Shown in pieces: positions 1 to 6,874 of a stretch of DNA of 26,268 nt. Under the pieces are notes generated by a model. It searched no databases and was not told the DNA's origin. It saw nothing but the letters and a program-made list of their open reading frames with translations. Source of the DNA: a virus. The DNA lies in IMG/VR virus record IMGVR_UViG_3300044712_000411, positions 1-26,268 of that record, one strand, 5' to 3'. Numbering within the stretch: the first letter of the stretch is position 1; the number at the start of each line of letters is the position of its first letter. A program made the translations under genes and the position numbers.

Positions 1-11
1 ATAAGTCACCA

Positions 12-194
12 ATGCTTAATTTTGACAAGGTGCACCCAAATGTAAAAGCTTATTTCATAGCACATGGTTACCTCGAAGCCCTCAAAGGCGAAGAGGTGAA
101 GGAATTATTGGATTTAATAAAAAACTTTGTCGATATAAGTAAGGATGACAAATTTTATTGTCTATTTTGTTATTGCAAACCGGATCACTCGTAG
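12..194 (+). CDS. Small hypothetical protein, possibly 5'-truncated
   Basis: A 60-residue reading frame of unknown function, predicted mostly helical, with Cys residues near the C terminus (CLFCYC). The ATG at 12 has no visible Shine-Dalgarno sequence, and the frame stays open back to the window edge, so the gene may start outside the window. It runs in the same direction as everything downstream. I do not recognise a family. Confidence 0.45.
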   Translation: MLNFDKVHPNVKAYFIAHGYLEALKGEEVKELLDLIKNFVDISKDDKFYCLFCYCKPDHS

Positions 195-261
195 AAATGT
201 GTTTGTTATTTAGCAAATAAAACTCTTGAAAAATGGGATTCCAAATGAAACTTGAAGATAT

Positions 262-290
262 TTGGCTCAAAGAGAACGGGAAAATATAAA
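262..290 (+). promoter_or_regulatory. Sigma70-like promoter
   Basis: A TTGGCT (-35, 262-267) and a TATAAA (-10, 285-290) are separated by exactly 17 bp. This lies in the longest gene-free stretch at the left end of the window (195-337). The predicted start site, about 7 bases after the -10, is near 297, where the three 10-bp repeats begin. The likely target is the operon at 338 and 629. The call rests on two 4/6 to 5/6 hexamers with ideal spacing, so it is suggestive only. Confidence 0.4.
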
Positions 291-296
291 TGATTT

Positions 297-326
297 TAGA
301 CATTGGTAGACATTTTTAGACATTTA
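297..326 (+). repeat. Three tandem 10-bp repeats (TAGACATTnn)
   Basis: The octamer TAGACATT occurs three times, at 297, 307 and 317, each followed by two variable bases. The period is exactly 10 bp, about one helical turn, so every copy faces the same side of the DNA. The array covers the predicted +1 to +30 of the promoter at 262-290 and ends 11 bases before the ATG at 338. A 10-bp period is not a multiple of three, so this is not an amino-acid repeat. It may be an operator or a site for an RNA-binding regulator. Confidence 0.6.
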
Positions 327-337
327 AAGAAATAAAA

Positions 338-589
338 ATGCGTGGCAGAAGAGAGAATAAATTGAAAAAAGTTAAATTATTGCGTAATGATAAATTATTT
401 AGATTTGAATGGTGGTCTATTAATTCCCATCATGCCTGCATAAGAATTGGATGGTTAGATTACACGAATAAAGGCGATTTGGGAGATAAGTCAGCTGTAT
501 CGTATGCAATGGAGACATTTAACTATGAAAGAGTTGAAATTTTAGAAGTTGATATGTTGCATTATTGTTTTGGTTTAAATTTGAACTAA
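338..589 (+). CDS. Small hypothetical protein
   Basis: An 83-residue protein with a basic N terminus (MRGRRENKLKKVK) followed by a region rich in aromatic residues (EWWSINSHHACIRIGWLDY). No known fold is recognisable. The start at 338 is preceded only by a weak purine stretch (AAAGAAA) and sits directly behind the 10-bp repeats, so expression may be controlled from there. It is followed 39 bases later by the gene at 629 and probably shares its transcript. Confidence 0.5.
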   Translation: MRGRRENKLKKVKLLRNDKLFRFEWWSINSHHACIRIGWLDYTNKGDLGDKSAVSYAMETFNYERVEILEVDMLHYCFGLNLN

Positions 590-628
590 CAAGGAATACT
601 TGCCAGTTGGATTAAGGGAGTGTTTAGA

Positions 629-943
629 ATGACAAAAGAAGAATTCAAAGCAAAGTTTAAGGTGGGGGATATTATTAAAAAAGATGGAAGTGAAAGCACT
701 TACAAAATCACGGCTATCAGTGAACAACATGTTGTTCTTATTCGGAATGGTTATGAGAATCTTTGTGATTTTGACGCCTATGATTGGGAAAAAGTAGAGC
801 CAAAGAAGAAGCCGAGCGAGGAGATAAGGGACAGAATGATAAGCCTCGGATATGATGGAAATGATCTCATGGATGTGAAAAGTTTAGCGCTTGGGTTCAA
901 TTTAATCTTAGAAAAGCTTGACGAGAACTGGGAGAAAAAATGA
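629..943 (+). CDS. Small hypothetical protein
   Basis: A 104-residue protein. The ATG at 629 is preferred over an in-frame GTG at 620 because AAGGGAG at 614-620 is spaced 8 bases from the ATG and overlaps the GTG. The first ~50 residues (FKVGDIIKKDGSESTYKITA) resemble a small beta-barrel of the type that starts 'F.vGD.i'. The C-terminal half is charged and helical. The function is unknown. Its stop overlaps a possible 14-codon ORF at 940. Confidence 0.6.
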   Translation: MTKEEFKAKFKVGDIIKKDGSESTYKITAISEQHVVLIRNGYENLCDFDAYDWEKVEPKKKPSEEIRDRMISLGYDGNDLMDVKSLALGFNLILEKLDENWEKK

Positions 944-984
944 AAAAACGCATGGCATACCCGATATGGGGCTTGCAGTCATAA
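940..984 (+). CDS. Possible 14-codon microprotein
   Basis: An ATG at 940 overlaps the TGA of the preceding gene (ATGA) and has GGGAG at 930-934, five bases upstream. It encodes MKKRMAYPIWGLQS. The overlap and ribosome binding site are those of a coupled gene, but the length gives no coding statistics. It may be a remnant of a longer gene or a leader peptide. Confidence 0.2.
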   Translation: MKKRMAYPIWGLQS

Positions 985-1015
985 AAAATAACTATATCGT
1001 AGTACAGTTAATCAT

Positions 1016-1201
1016 ATGCCCTATCAATCCCTAAAACCAACAGAATGCATCCTGTGCAATCATTCAATCTCTCAAAAGACCGGGAGATGCGAAAACTGCT
1101 GTGTCTATTACCACGGAATTGTTGCGAAGCAAAAGAAAAAGAAGGTTCGGAAATACTATCGGGACGGTCAATTGAAAAAACTACGGGAGATGATTATTTG
1201 A
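1016..1201 (+). CDS. Small Cys-rich, putative zinc-ribbon protein
   Basis: A 61-residue protein with two Cys-x2-Cys knuckles (CILC near residue 11 and CENCC near residue 25), separated by about 10 residues. This is the spacing of a small zinc ribbon. The tail is very basic (KQKKKKVRKYYRDGQLKK), which fits nucleic-acid binding. No Shine-Dalgarno precedes the ATG. A weak -10-like TACAGT at 1003-1008 lies 7 bases upstream, so a leaderless transcript is possible but weaker here than for the genes at 1222 and 1961. The exact function is unknown. Confidence 0.5.
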   Translation: MPYQSLKPTECILCNHSISQKTGRCENCCVYYHGIVAKQKKKKVRKYYRDGQLKKLREMII

Positions 1202-1206
1202 ATGTT

Positions 1207-1215
1207 TGCTATAAA
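1207..1215 (+). promoter_or_regulatory. Extended -10 promoter element (TGCTATAAA)
   Basis: TG at 1207-1208, one base, then TATAAA at 1210-1215 form a near-ideal extended -10 element. No good -35 is present at the normal distance, which extended -10 promoters can do without. Transcription would start near 1222, at the A of the ATG of the next gene. That gene has no Shine-Dalgarno. Confidence 0.4.
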
Positions 1216-1221
1216 TAGAAA

Positions 1222-1608
1222 ATGTTTATAGTCAAATGGCTGGCGAATGCAATTGAAAAGGAAAAGTCAAACGACGTTTTTACTTTAGACCCAATACTTA
1301 CATTCCATGATTTGCAGGCACTCTTAAAATTACAAACACGAAAATATCATCACGAAACCTGTTTTGGTCACGTCGAATCTATTTTAAAGCGCAAAACTTC
1401 CGATGGGCATGAATATGGAATTTCTATTTATGTCGAACCTTCTGGAAATGTATTGCGTTGGGATAAATCTGTAATATCTGGAATTAAATGGTGGGAAACT
1501 GTTTTTTTATCTCAACCACGATTGATGGGCTATGTGGAAGCGGGGTGGAAAATTTACGAAATAAAAGACACCCTTCCAGAAAACCCTATTGATGTGTGGG
1601 ATAACTAA
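1222..1608 (+). CDS. Hypothetical protein
   Basis: A 128-residue protein of unknown function. It has a helical N terminus, then a beta-rich part with a repeated aromatic pattern (YGISIYVEPSGN, KWWETVFL, WKIYEI). It lacks a signal peptide or membrane segment. The ATG sits six bases after an extended -10 element and has no Shine-Dalgarno, so the mRNA may be leaderless. The next gene begins 16 bases after the stop. Confidence 0.6.
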   Translation: MFIVKWLANAIEKEKSNDVFTLDPILTFHDLQALLKLQTRKYHHETCFGHVESILKRKTSDGHEYGISIYVEPSGNVLRWDKSVISGIKWWETVFLSQPRLMGYVEAGWKIYEIKDTLPENPIDVWDN

Positions 1609-1624
1609 TTTAAAAAGGACGAAT

Positions 1625-1927
1625 ATGAATAGAAATATAAATTTACCAGGAGTAGTTTTTTCATTTATAGCGGGTCCAATAAGAACAGAATTATATGGAG
1701 AACGAACGATATTAACACACTTGCAAAAATATTCACATTTTGGATTTATGATGACATGGCCATTTTGCTTTCATTTCTGGGTGTTTTTAAAATTACAAGA
1801 AAAAGAGAATGGACAATGGAAACCCGGAACAGAGAAGGGAATATATTTCAGAACACCCGGATGGCGTTGGGACGCTGATTTAGGAATGAAAACAACAAGG
1901 GGATATTTCGGGACCCATTGGGATTAA
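1625..1927 (+). CDS. Conserved aromatic-rich phage protein
   Basis: A 100-residue protein. The ATG at 1625 is chosen because AAAAAGGA at 1612-1619 is spaced 5 bases away; in-frame ATGs at 1589 and 1592 lie inside the previous gene and lack this site. It is extremely rich in Trp, Phe, Tyr and His (MMTWPFCFHFWVFLKLQ; FRTPGWRWD). From memory, near-identical short proteins recur beside the following gene in environmental tailed-phage genomes without an assigned function. No catalytic motif is visible. Confidence 0.65.
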   Translation: MNRNINLPGVVFSFIAGPIRTELYGERTILTHLQKYSHFGFMMTWPFCFHFWVFLKLQEKENGQWKPGTEKGIYFRTPGWRWDADLGMKTTRGYFGTHWD

Positions 1928-1943
1928 ATAGGGAGTACATATT

Positions 1944-1964
1944 ATGCTACAATCCCGCCCATGA
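1944..1964 (+). promoter_or_regulatory. Extended -10 promoter and/or 6-codon coupled leader ORF
   Basis: Two readings overlap here. TG at 1945-1946, one base, then TACAAT at 1948-1953 make an extended -10 whose start site would be about 1960, at the ATG at 1961. Alternatively, GGGAG at 1931-1935 with an 8-base gap serves an ATG at 1944. That ORF encodes MLQSRP and ends in a TGA overlapping the ATG at 1961, which would couple translation to the next gene. The bases alone cannot separate the two. Confidence 0.35.
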
Positions 1965-2353
1965 AATATCCTTTTTTAATTTTCGGACGCAACGTAACAT
2001 CATGGGAAAATGAAAAATCATACGTTTTTGTCGCTTGCTATGCTGAAAAATGGATAACGCCATTTTCAAGAAAAAAAAATCTTCCAGCAACAGAAATGAA
2101 CCCTTTCAATCAAGAATATTCTAACCCCTTATTGATTGAGTCCCGGGGAGATTACACCCCGACATATTCACAACCTTTTACGAAAACAAGTTTCGGCATA
2201 TATTTCCCATTTTTTATTTTTCTCGAAATTCGGTTCGGTGGGCGTGACAAGAACAATGGAAAATATAATCACGACTGGTCTTTTAAATTAGGTTTTAAAA
2301 AAGATTTATATAACGGGAAGCATCACTTCATTGTTGACTTTATTAGGAGATAA
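1961..2353 (+). CDS. Conserved hypothetical phage protein
   Basis: A 130-residue, aromatic-rich, soluble-looking protein (GRNVTSWENEKSYVFVACY; FGIYFPFFIFLEIRFGG). Like its upstream neighbour, it looks like a member of an unassigned family that, from memory, recurs in this type of phage as an adjacent pair. There is no Shine-Dalgarno at the normal distance. Initiation is either leaderless from the extended -10 at 1945-1953 or coupled to the 6-codon ORF at 1944. Confidence 0.65.
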   Translation: MKYPFLIFGRNVTSWENEKSYVFVACYAEKWITPFSRKKNLPATEMNPFNQEYSNPLLIESRGDYTPTYSQPFTKTSFGIYFPFFIFLEIRFGGRDKNNGKYNHDWSFKLGFKKDLYNGKHHFIVDFIRR

Positions 2354-2356
2354 AAA

Positions 2357-2626
2357 TTGAAACCAAGCGAATGGATTATTAAAAGAGCAACGGATAAGTG
2401 CAAGAAAGAATTTGATGAGTCTCCCGAATCTAAGAGAATGCCAACTTTGCTGGAACACATAGACGCACGCCTGGGGTGGCGCGTCCCAGAAGCAACCTTG
2501 GAATATTTAGACCAATATGCCGAATATATGGGAAATTTGAAAGCGCAAATGGATTTAATATTAAAAAAATTAGATAGCAACACTTACGCAATGGGAGAAA
2601 ATGAAAATGTCTCGACCACGAAATAA
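2357..2626 (+). CDS. Small hypothetical protein (TTG start)
   Basis: An 89-residue, mostly helical, charged protein (KPSEWIIKRATDKCKKEFDE; LKAQMDLILKKLDSN), probably with a short coiled coil at its C terminus. It begins with TTG at 2357, supported by AGGAGA at 2345-2350 seven bases upstream. The stop of the previous gene lies between. It overlaps the next gene by about 20 bases. Function unknown. Confidence 0.6.
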   Translation: MKPSEWIIKRATDKCKKEFDESPESKRMPTLLEHIDARLGWRVPEATLEYLDQYAEYMGNLKAQMDLILKKLDSNTYAMGENENVSTTK

Positions 2627-2807
2627 TTTCAATCCAATGATTACAGCCTTCGCCATCGTTAAATCTCCTAATGGTCAAAACCTCTGGCAAACATACACCT
2701 ACAAAATACAAGGCGAAGTTGTGTTCAGCATTGAAAAATCAGAGGAAGATTTAAGGGAAATTCACACCGCAAAAATTCAAGATAAAATATCGGGGTTTAT
2801 AGAATGA
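2607..2807 (+). CDS. Small hypothetical protein
   Basis: A protein of about 66 residues. ATGs at 2601 and 2607 are both possible. GGGAG at 2593-2597 is 9 bases from 2607 but only 3 from 2601, so 2607 (MSRPRNNF) is preferred. The sequence looks like one small beta domain (ITAFAIVKSPNGQNLWQTY) followed by an acidic helix. It overlaps the gene before it, and its TGA overlaps the ATG at 2804, so the three genes are translationally linked. Function unknown. Confidence 0.55.
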   Translation: MSRPRNNFNPMITAFAIVKSPNGQNLWQTYTYKIQGEVVFSIEKSEEDLREIHTAKIQDKISGFIE

Positions 2808-3082
2808 TTCAGTCGACTATTCTTTCAATATTGTGGTCTTTCGTATCATTGGTCGGAATTGTAGCTATTTACGATATCCTCAAGAGGGTTTGCGATATCT
2901 ATTTAAAATCTAAAGCTCAAATGAACAGTCAACTTGAGATTTTGAATAGCAAAAATACTAAAAATGATGATTTTGAACAATTTTCGTCTGAAATAAATTC
3001 AATAAAACAGGAACTAAAATCGTTAAAAATAGCGATTAGTATGAAAAATATGATGGGAAATAAGAAGGAATTGGGGTCTTAG
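2804..3082 (+). CDS. Small membrane-anchored coiled-coil protein
   Basis: A 92-residue protein with one N-terminal membrane segment (residues ~5-24) followed by a charged helical region rich in heptad-like Leu, Ile and Lys, predicted coiled coil. It starts at an ATGA overlap with the previous gene. Small proteins of this shape occur in many phages, often as spanin-like or membrane accessory proteins. Its position next to the terminase genes rather than the lysis genes makes a lysis role uncertain. Confidence 0.6.
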   Translation: MIQSTILSILWSFVSLVGIVAIYDILKRVCDIYLKSKAQMNSQLEILNSKNTKNDDFEQFSSEINSIKQELKSLKIAISMKNMMGNKKELGS

Positions 3083-3442
3083 TTGGCGCATGGAATTTTT
3101 AGAAAAAGGAAATCGAAAGGTTCTCCAAAAACGGGAGGGCGTAAACCCGGATCTAAAAATAGGTTTACTTTTACCCTTGGCGCTATTGTTACTATTTGCG
3201 AAAAATTTGGGTATGACCCACTTGAGCGTTTAATCAAGCTTTCGGAAGATCCCGCATTAGAACTAAAAGAACAAGCGAGGATTCACATTGCCTTATTGCC
3301 TTACGTTCGGGGCAAGCCTAAAGAAATAGAGGTGGAGGATAAAACAAACTCACCCCTAATAGATATCCCTGCCGAAAAATTAATAGAACTTCTCCCCACA
3401 TCAAATGACAATGGACAAACCGTCTTTAAAATTGACGAGTAA
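3083..3442 (+). CDS. Putative small terminase subunit (TTG start)
   Basis: A 119-residue protein immediately upstream of, and overlapping, the large terminase. The N terminus carries a basic, AT-hook-like stretch (TGGRKPGSKNR) followed by helices (YDPLERLIKLSEDPALELK; ARIHIALLPYVRGKPK). This pattern is common to short proteins encoded just before TerL in podoviruses. The expected role is recognition of the viral packaging site and loading of the large subunit. The start is TTG at 3083, directly after the previous stop, with GGGG at 3073-3076 as a possible ribosome site. The call rests on position and pattern, since no diagnostic catalytic motif exists for this family. Confidence 0.6.
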   Translation: MAHGIFRKRKSKGSPKTGGRKPGSKNRFTFTLGAIVTICEKFGYDPLERLIKLSEDPALELKEQARIHIALLPYVRGKPKEIEVEDKTNSPLIDIPAEKLIELLPTSNDNGQTVFKIDE

Positions 3443-4844
3443 GGACATAATCGACACCTTATGGAGAAAAGGTGTTCTCCATTGGAAATTGAAACCAATT
3501 CAGAAGGTTATGCACGAAAAAGAGCGGACTAGCACCGCTTTAATATGGGTTGAGAATTGTTCCCGCCGTTTGGGTAAATCATATCGTTTGGCAATTAAGG
3601 CGCTTGAAGTTGGATTGACGCAACGTGAAGCGGTTATCCCATTTGCCGCACCTACCCTTAAAATGATTAGAGATATCACTCTGCCGATATTCAGGGAAAT
3701 ATGCCGAGATGCCCCAAGCGATATAAAACCAATTTGGAGACAATCGGAGGGGAAATTTCTATTTCCATCAACAAAGTCAGAAATTGTTTTGGCTGGTGTG
3801 AATAGCGGAAACGCCGAGAAACTTAGGGGACGTAAAGCCACGATTGCAATTGTCGATGAAGCCGGTTTCATTGAAAATCTTGATTATTTGGTTCAAGATG
3901 TTTTGATGCCGCAATTATTGACGACAAATGGCAAAATTCTTATGGCCTCATCTCCCAGTAGAACCCCCGCCCATGCTTTCCGTGATTATTGTATGAGAGC
4001 GCAAAGGGAAAACGTCTATTCTGAGTATGACATCTATCAGGCTGGATACACCCCTGAGAAAATAGAGAAATTCAAAAAAGAAGCAGGCGGAGAGAATTCG
4101 ACGACTTGGAAACGCGAATATTTGTGTCAATTTGTTGTAGATGCTGATTATCACATTATCCCTGAATGGCGTGATGCGTTTGCGGTAGAAATAAAGAGAC
4201 ATGAATATTTTAAATATTATTACCGCTATGTTTTCATGGATATGGGGGTCAAGGATAAGACCGTCATTTTATTTGCTTACTATGATTTTTTAAACGCGCG
4301 CTTGGTCATTGAGGGGGAAATAGTGATGCAAGGGCCAGAAATGACCACCGAGAAGATTGCTGCCAAGATCAAAGAGAAAGAAGCAACATTGTGGCCTGAT
4401 TTAAGGGTACATCGTCGCATTGCAGATAATAATAATCCTTTGATGCTTTTAGACTTGGGATCTCTTCATGATATCCATTTCAGCCCGACACAAAAAACCG
4501 GAAAGACGGAACGTACAACAATCATTGAGGCCATGGTAAATGAATTGCGGATTAATGTCGGATCGGGGAAAGTGATTGTCAGCCCGAATTGCCCTGAAAC
4601 GATTGGATGTTTAAAGTTCGGTATTTGGAATAAGAATCGCACGCAATTTGAAAGGGTTAAAGAATACGGCCATTTTGATGCACTTGCCGCCCTCATCTAC
4701 GGGAACCGCGCCATTGATAGGGTAACAAACCCTATACCGATGAATCTTGGAATATCAACCCACACGCATTTAATAATGCCAGAACCTAAAATAAATGGGC
4801 CACTAGCGGAAAATATTAAAAAGATGTTTAATTTAAAGAGATGA
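3405..4844 (+). CDS. terL: Terminase large subunit
   Basis: A 479-residue DNA-packaging motor. The ATPase domain shows a Walker A (RRLGKS, residues ~54-59), a Walker B ending in the catalytic acid (IAIVDE, ~147-152) and a coupling motif (ASSPS, ~181-185). The C-terminal RNase H-like nuclease has its conserved acids in FMDMG (D~279), IADNN and GHFDA. The protein pumps DNA into the prohead at the portal vertex and cuts concatemers. It overlaps the small terminase gene by 38 bases. ATGs at 3405 and 3411 are both possible because no clear Shine-Dalgarno is present. Its stop overlaps the portal start (ATGA). Confidence 0.95.
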   Translation: MTMDKPSLKLTSKDIIDTLWRKGVLHWKLKPIQKVMHEKERTSTALIWVENCSRRLGKSYRLAIKALEVGLTQREAVIPFAAPTLKMIRDITLPIFREICRDAPSDIKPIWRQSEGKFLFPSTKSEIVLAGVNSGNAEKLRGRKATIAIVDEAGFIENLDYLVQDVLMPQLLTTNGKILMASSPSRTPAHAFRDYCMRAQRENVYSEYDIYQAGYTPEKIEKFKKEAGGENSTTWKREYLCQFVVDADYHIIPEWRDAFAVEIKRHEYFKYYYRYVFMDMGVKDKTVILFAYYDFLNARLVIEGEIVMQGPEMTTEKIAAKIKEKEATLWPDLRVHRRIADNNNPLMLLDLGSLHDIHFSPTQKTGKTERTTIIEAMVNELRINVGSGKVIVSPNCPETIGCLKFGIWNKNRTQFERVKEYGHFDALAALIYGNRAIDRVTNPIPMNLGISTHTHLIMPEPKINGPLAENIKKMFNLKR

Positions 4845-6862
4845 TCCCTGAAAATACCGTACAACTAGAAGTCATTAACGATCAAAAAAAGACTCAAGAG
4901 CGTTTAAAGCATTATTTTGCCAATAAACCCCGCAATGAAATCGCCGCTGCTCTCATGGGTAAATATGACGATTATTGGCGTTTTCTAGAAACTTCGGGAA
5001 GATTAGATTTAATTCGACGGTCTTATAGATATTATTACCGTGGTGCAGAAAAAGCAGGTATGCTTCAATCGGGTGGAGAACAAGGCGAGTTTTTAATAGG
5101 CCACTTCAACCACTACCGCAACATAATTCAGCATCTCCTCAACATGACAACCTCTGATAAACCCGCCTTAGAGCCAAGAGCATCAAACACCGACGCAAAA
5201 AGTCAGGCTCAAACAATGATCGCATCCGGTGTTCTGGACTATTACCAACGAGAAAGGCACCTAGATAGAATTTTCAAGAAAGCAACGGAACAATCATTGT
5301 ACGCGTTTGAATCCTATGTCTGCTTAGAGTGGGATGAGAGTTTAGGCAGTGATTACGCCCTAGACGATAACACCGGAAACGTTAAAAAGAATGGGGATAT
5401 ACGCATAACAAATATTGGGCCGTTAGATATCGCCTATGATTTTTATCGGGATTCTCCAACAAAACACGATTGGCGCATTGTTCGATTTTGGGAAAACAAA
5501 TATGACTACGCCGCTAAATACCCGGAGTTTTCAGACAAAATTATCAATTTATCTTCAAGTACGTTTAATCAAAAGCAAAGAAAAACATGGTATTCCGATA
5601 TTTCAGACTCTGATTTAATTCCCGTATATCGTTTCTATCATGAAAAAACGCCCGCCGTTCCAGAGGGAAGATTCACTGAATATTTAGCAGCAGATATAAC
5701 AACCCTTGATGGGCCTTTGCCTTATAGACGTGTGAATATTTATCCCATCATGCCAGACAACCTTGACGGAACTTGTTTGGGTTATTCAATCGTCGCCGAC
5801 TTGATGCCAATTCAAGAGGCGATTGACGGTCTTATCAATACAATTTTGACCAATGCCGCCACGTTTGGAGTGCAAAATATTGCAATTCCTGAGGGTGGAA
5901 ATATTGATGTTGTTTCCGTTTCAGGTGGTCTGAACGTCATTAAATACGATTCAAAGAGCGGTGAACCGAAAGTTTTGCAGATGTTAAGTATTCCTCCCGA
6001 ATTATTTAAATTTACTGAAATGTTGATTGGAATGATGGAAACGTTGTCAGGGTTGAATTCAGTTGTAAGAGGAAACCCAGAAGCGTCATTAAAATCCGGT
6101 GCGGCATTGGCTTTGATTGCTTCTCAAGCTGTTCAATTCAACAGTGGTTTACAACAAGCTTACGTTTCCCTATGTGAAGATGTTGGAACCGGTATCATCG
6201 ACATTTTGAAACAATACGCAAATACACCTAGAATCGCGTCTATATCAGGGAAATCAAACAGAGTATATTTGAAAGAATTTACTGGCGAGGATTTGAATGG
6301 GATCAGCAGAGTTACAGCGGAACGGGTTAATGCTTTGTCAAGCACGACAGCGGGTAAAATGCAGATTGGTGACGCTCTTTTAGAACGTAATTTAATTAAA
6401 ACACCGGAAGAATATTTGCAGATTGTCACAAATGGACGACTTGAACCCTTATATAAAGCAGAGCAAACACAGTTAATGCTGGTTCAAGCCGAAAACGAGG
6501 ATTTATCCGAAGGTAAGAAAGTAACAGCGTTAATGACTGATGACCACGTTTTACACATTAAAGAGCATCAAGTGATATTTTCATCGAGGGAAGCGCGGGA
6601 AAACCCAGAGTTAATCAAGAACGGTTTAGAGCATTTGCAACAGCATATTGATATGTTGGTGAGCGGGAGCCCGATTTTAAGTATACTAGGTCAACCCCAG
6701 ATTGCACCGCCTATGCCTCCGAACGGCCCGCCAACAGGGAATGGTAGCGAAGTTGTTGATGCTACGAATCCAATAACCAAAGACGCAAGCACAGTAAATT
6801 TGCCGTCACAACCGACAAACCCGCAAACGGGTGAAAAATATGTTCCACGTGGAACAATTTAG
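4841..6862 (+). CDS. Portal protein
   Basis: A 673-residue protein starting at an ATGA overlap with terL. It has the layout of podovirus (P22-like) portal proteins. A helical N terminus (ALMGKYDDYWRFLETSGRLD) is followed by an alpha/beta stem region. A long helical core includes ADLMPIQEAIDGLINTIL (~320-337) and SGAALALIASQAVQF (~420-434), and the C-terminal ~55 residues are Pro-, Asn- and Gly-rich. Twelve copies form the ring through which DNA is packaged and ejected and which joins head to tail. The final codons (YVPRGT) are embedded in the parS-like palindrome at 6841-6856. Confidence 0.92.
   Translation: MIPENTVQLEVINDQKKTQERLKHYFANKPRNEIAAALMGKYDDYWRFLETSGRLDLIRRSYRYYYRGAEKAGMLQSGGEQGEFLIGHFNHYRNIIQHLLNMTTSDKPALEPRASNTDAKSQAQTMIASGVLDYYQRERHLDRIFKKATEQSLYAFESYVCLEWDESLGSDYALDDNTGNVKKNGDIRITNIGPLDIAYDFYRDSPTKHDWRIVRFWENKYDYAAKYPEFSDKIINLSSSTFNQKQRKTWYSDISDSDLIPVYRFYHEKTPAVPEGRFTEYLAADITTLDGPLPYRRVNIYPIMPDNLDGTCLGYSIVADLMPIQEAIDGLINTILTNAATFGVQNIAIPEGGNIDVVSVSGGLNVIKYDSKSGEPKVLQMLSIPPELFKFTEMLIGMMETLSGLNSVVRGNPEASLKSGAALALIASQAVQFNSGLQQAYVSLCEDVGTGIIDILKQYANTPRIASISGKSNRVYLKEFTGEDLNGISRVTAERVNALSSTTAGKMQIGDALLERNLIKTPEEYLQIVTNGRLEPLYKAEQTQLMLVQAENEDLSEGKKVTALMTDDHVLHIKEHQVIFSSREARENPELIKNGLEHLQQHIDMLVSGSPILSILGQPQIAPPMPPNGPPTGNGSEVVDATNPITKDASTVNLPSQPTNPQTGEKYVPRGTI
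6841..6856. promoter_or_regulatory. parS-like palindrome, candidate host ParB loading site
   Basis: TGTTCCACGTGGAACA is a perfect 16-bp palindrome and fits the near-universal bacterial parS consensus TGTTNCACGTGNAACA at every fixed position. The C/G version seen here is the form known from Pseudomonas and related bacteria. It lies in the last codons of the portal gene and ends 4 bases before the AGGAG of the next gene. With 14 fixed positions, a chance match in a window this size is expected about once in 10,000 random windows of equal base composition. I saw no second CACGTG core. Whether ParB binds it is unknown. Confidence 0.75.
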
Positions 6863-6874
6863 GAGATAGGGAAA

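Noticed and set aside
82-303. 73-codon reading frame on the - strand
   Set aside because: It has no ribosome site, overlaps the + strand gene at 12 and the promoter/repeat region, and no other - strand gene exists in the window.
2430-2711. 93-codon - strand frame over the genes at 2357 and 2607
   Set aside because: Composition and lack of a start signal fit a shadow of the + strand genes.
6840-6869. Nine-codon ORF (MFHVEQFRR) across the parS-like site
   Set aside because: It arises from the palindrome itself, since ATG plus the site reads MFHVEQ, and it has no ribosome site.
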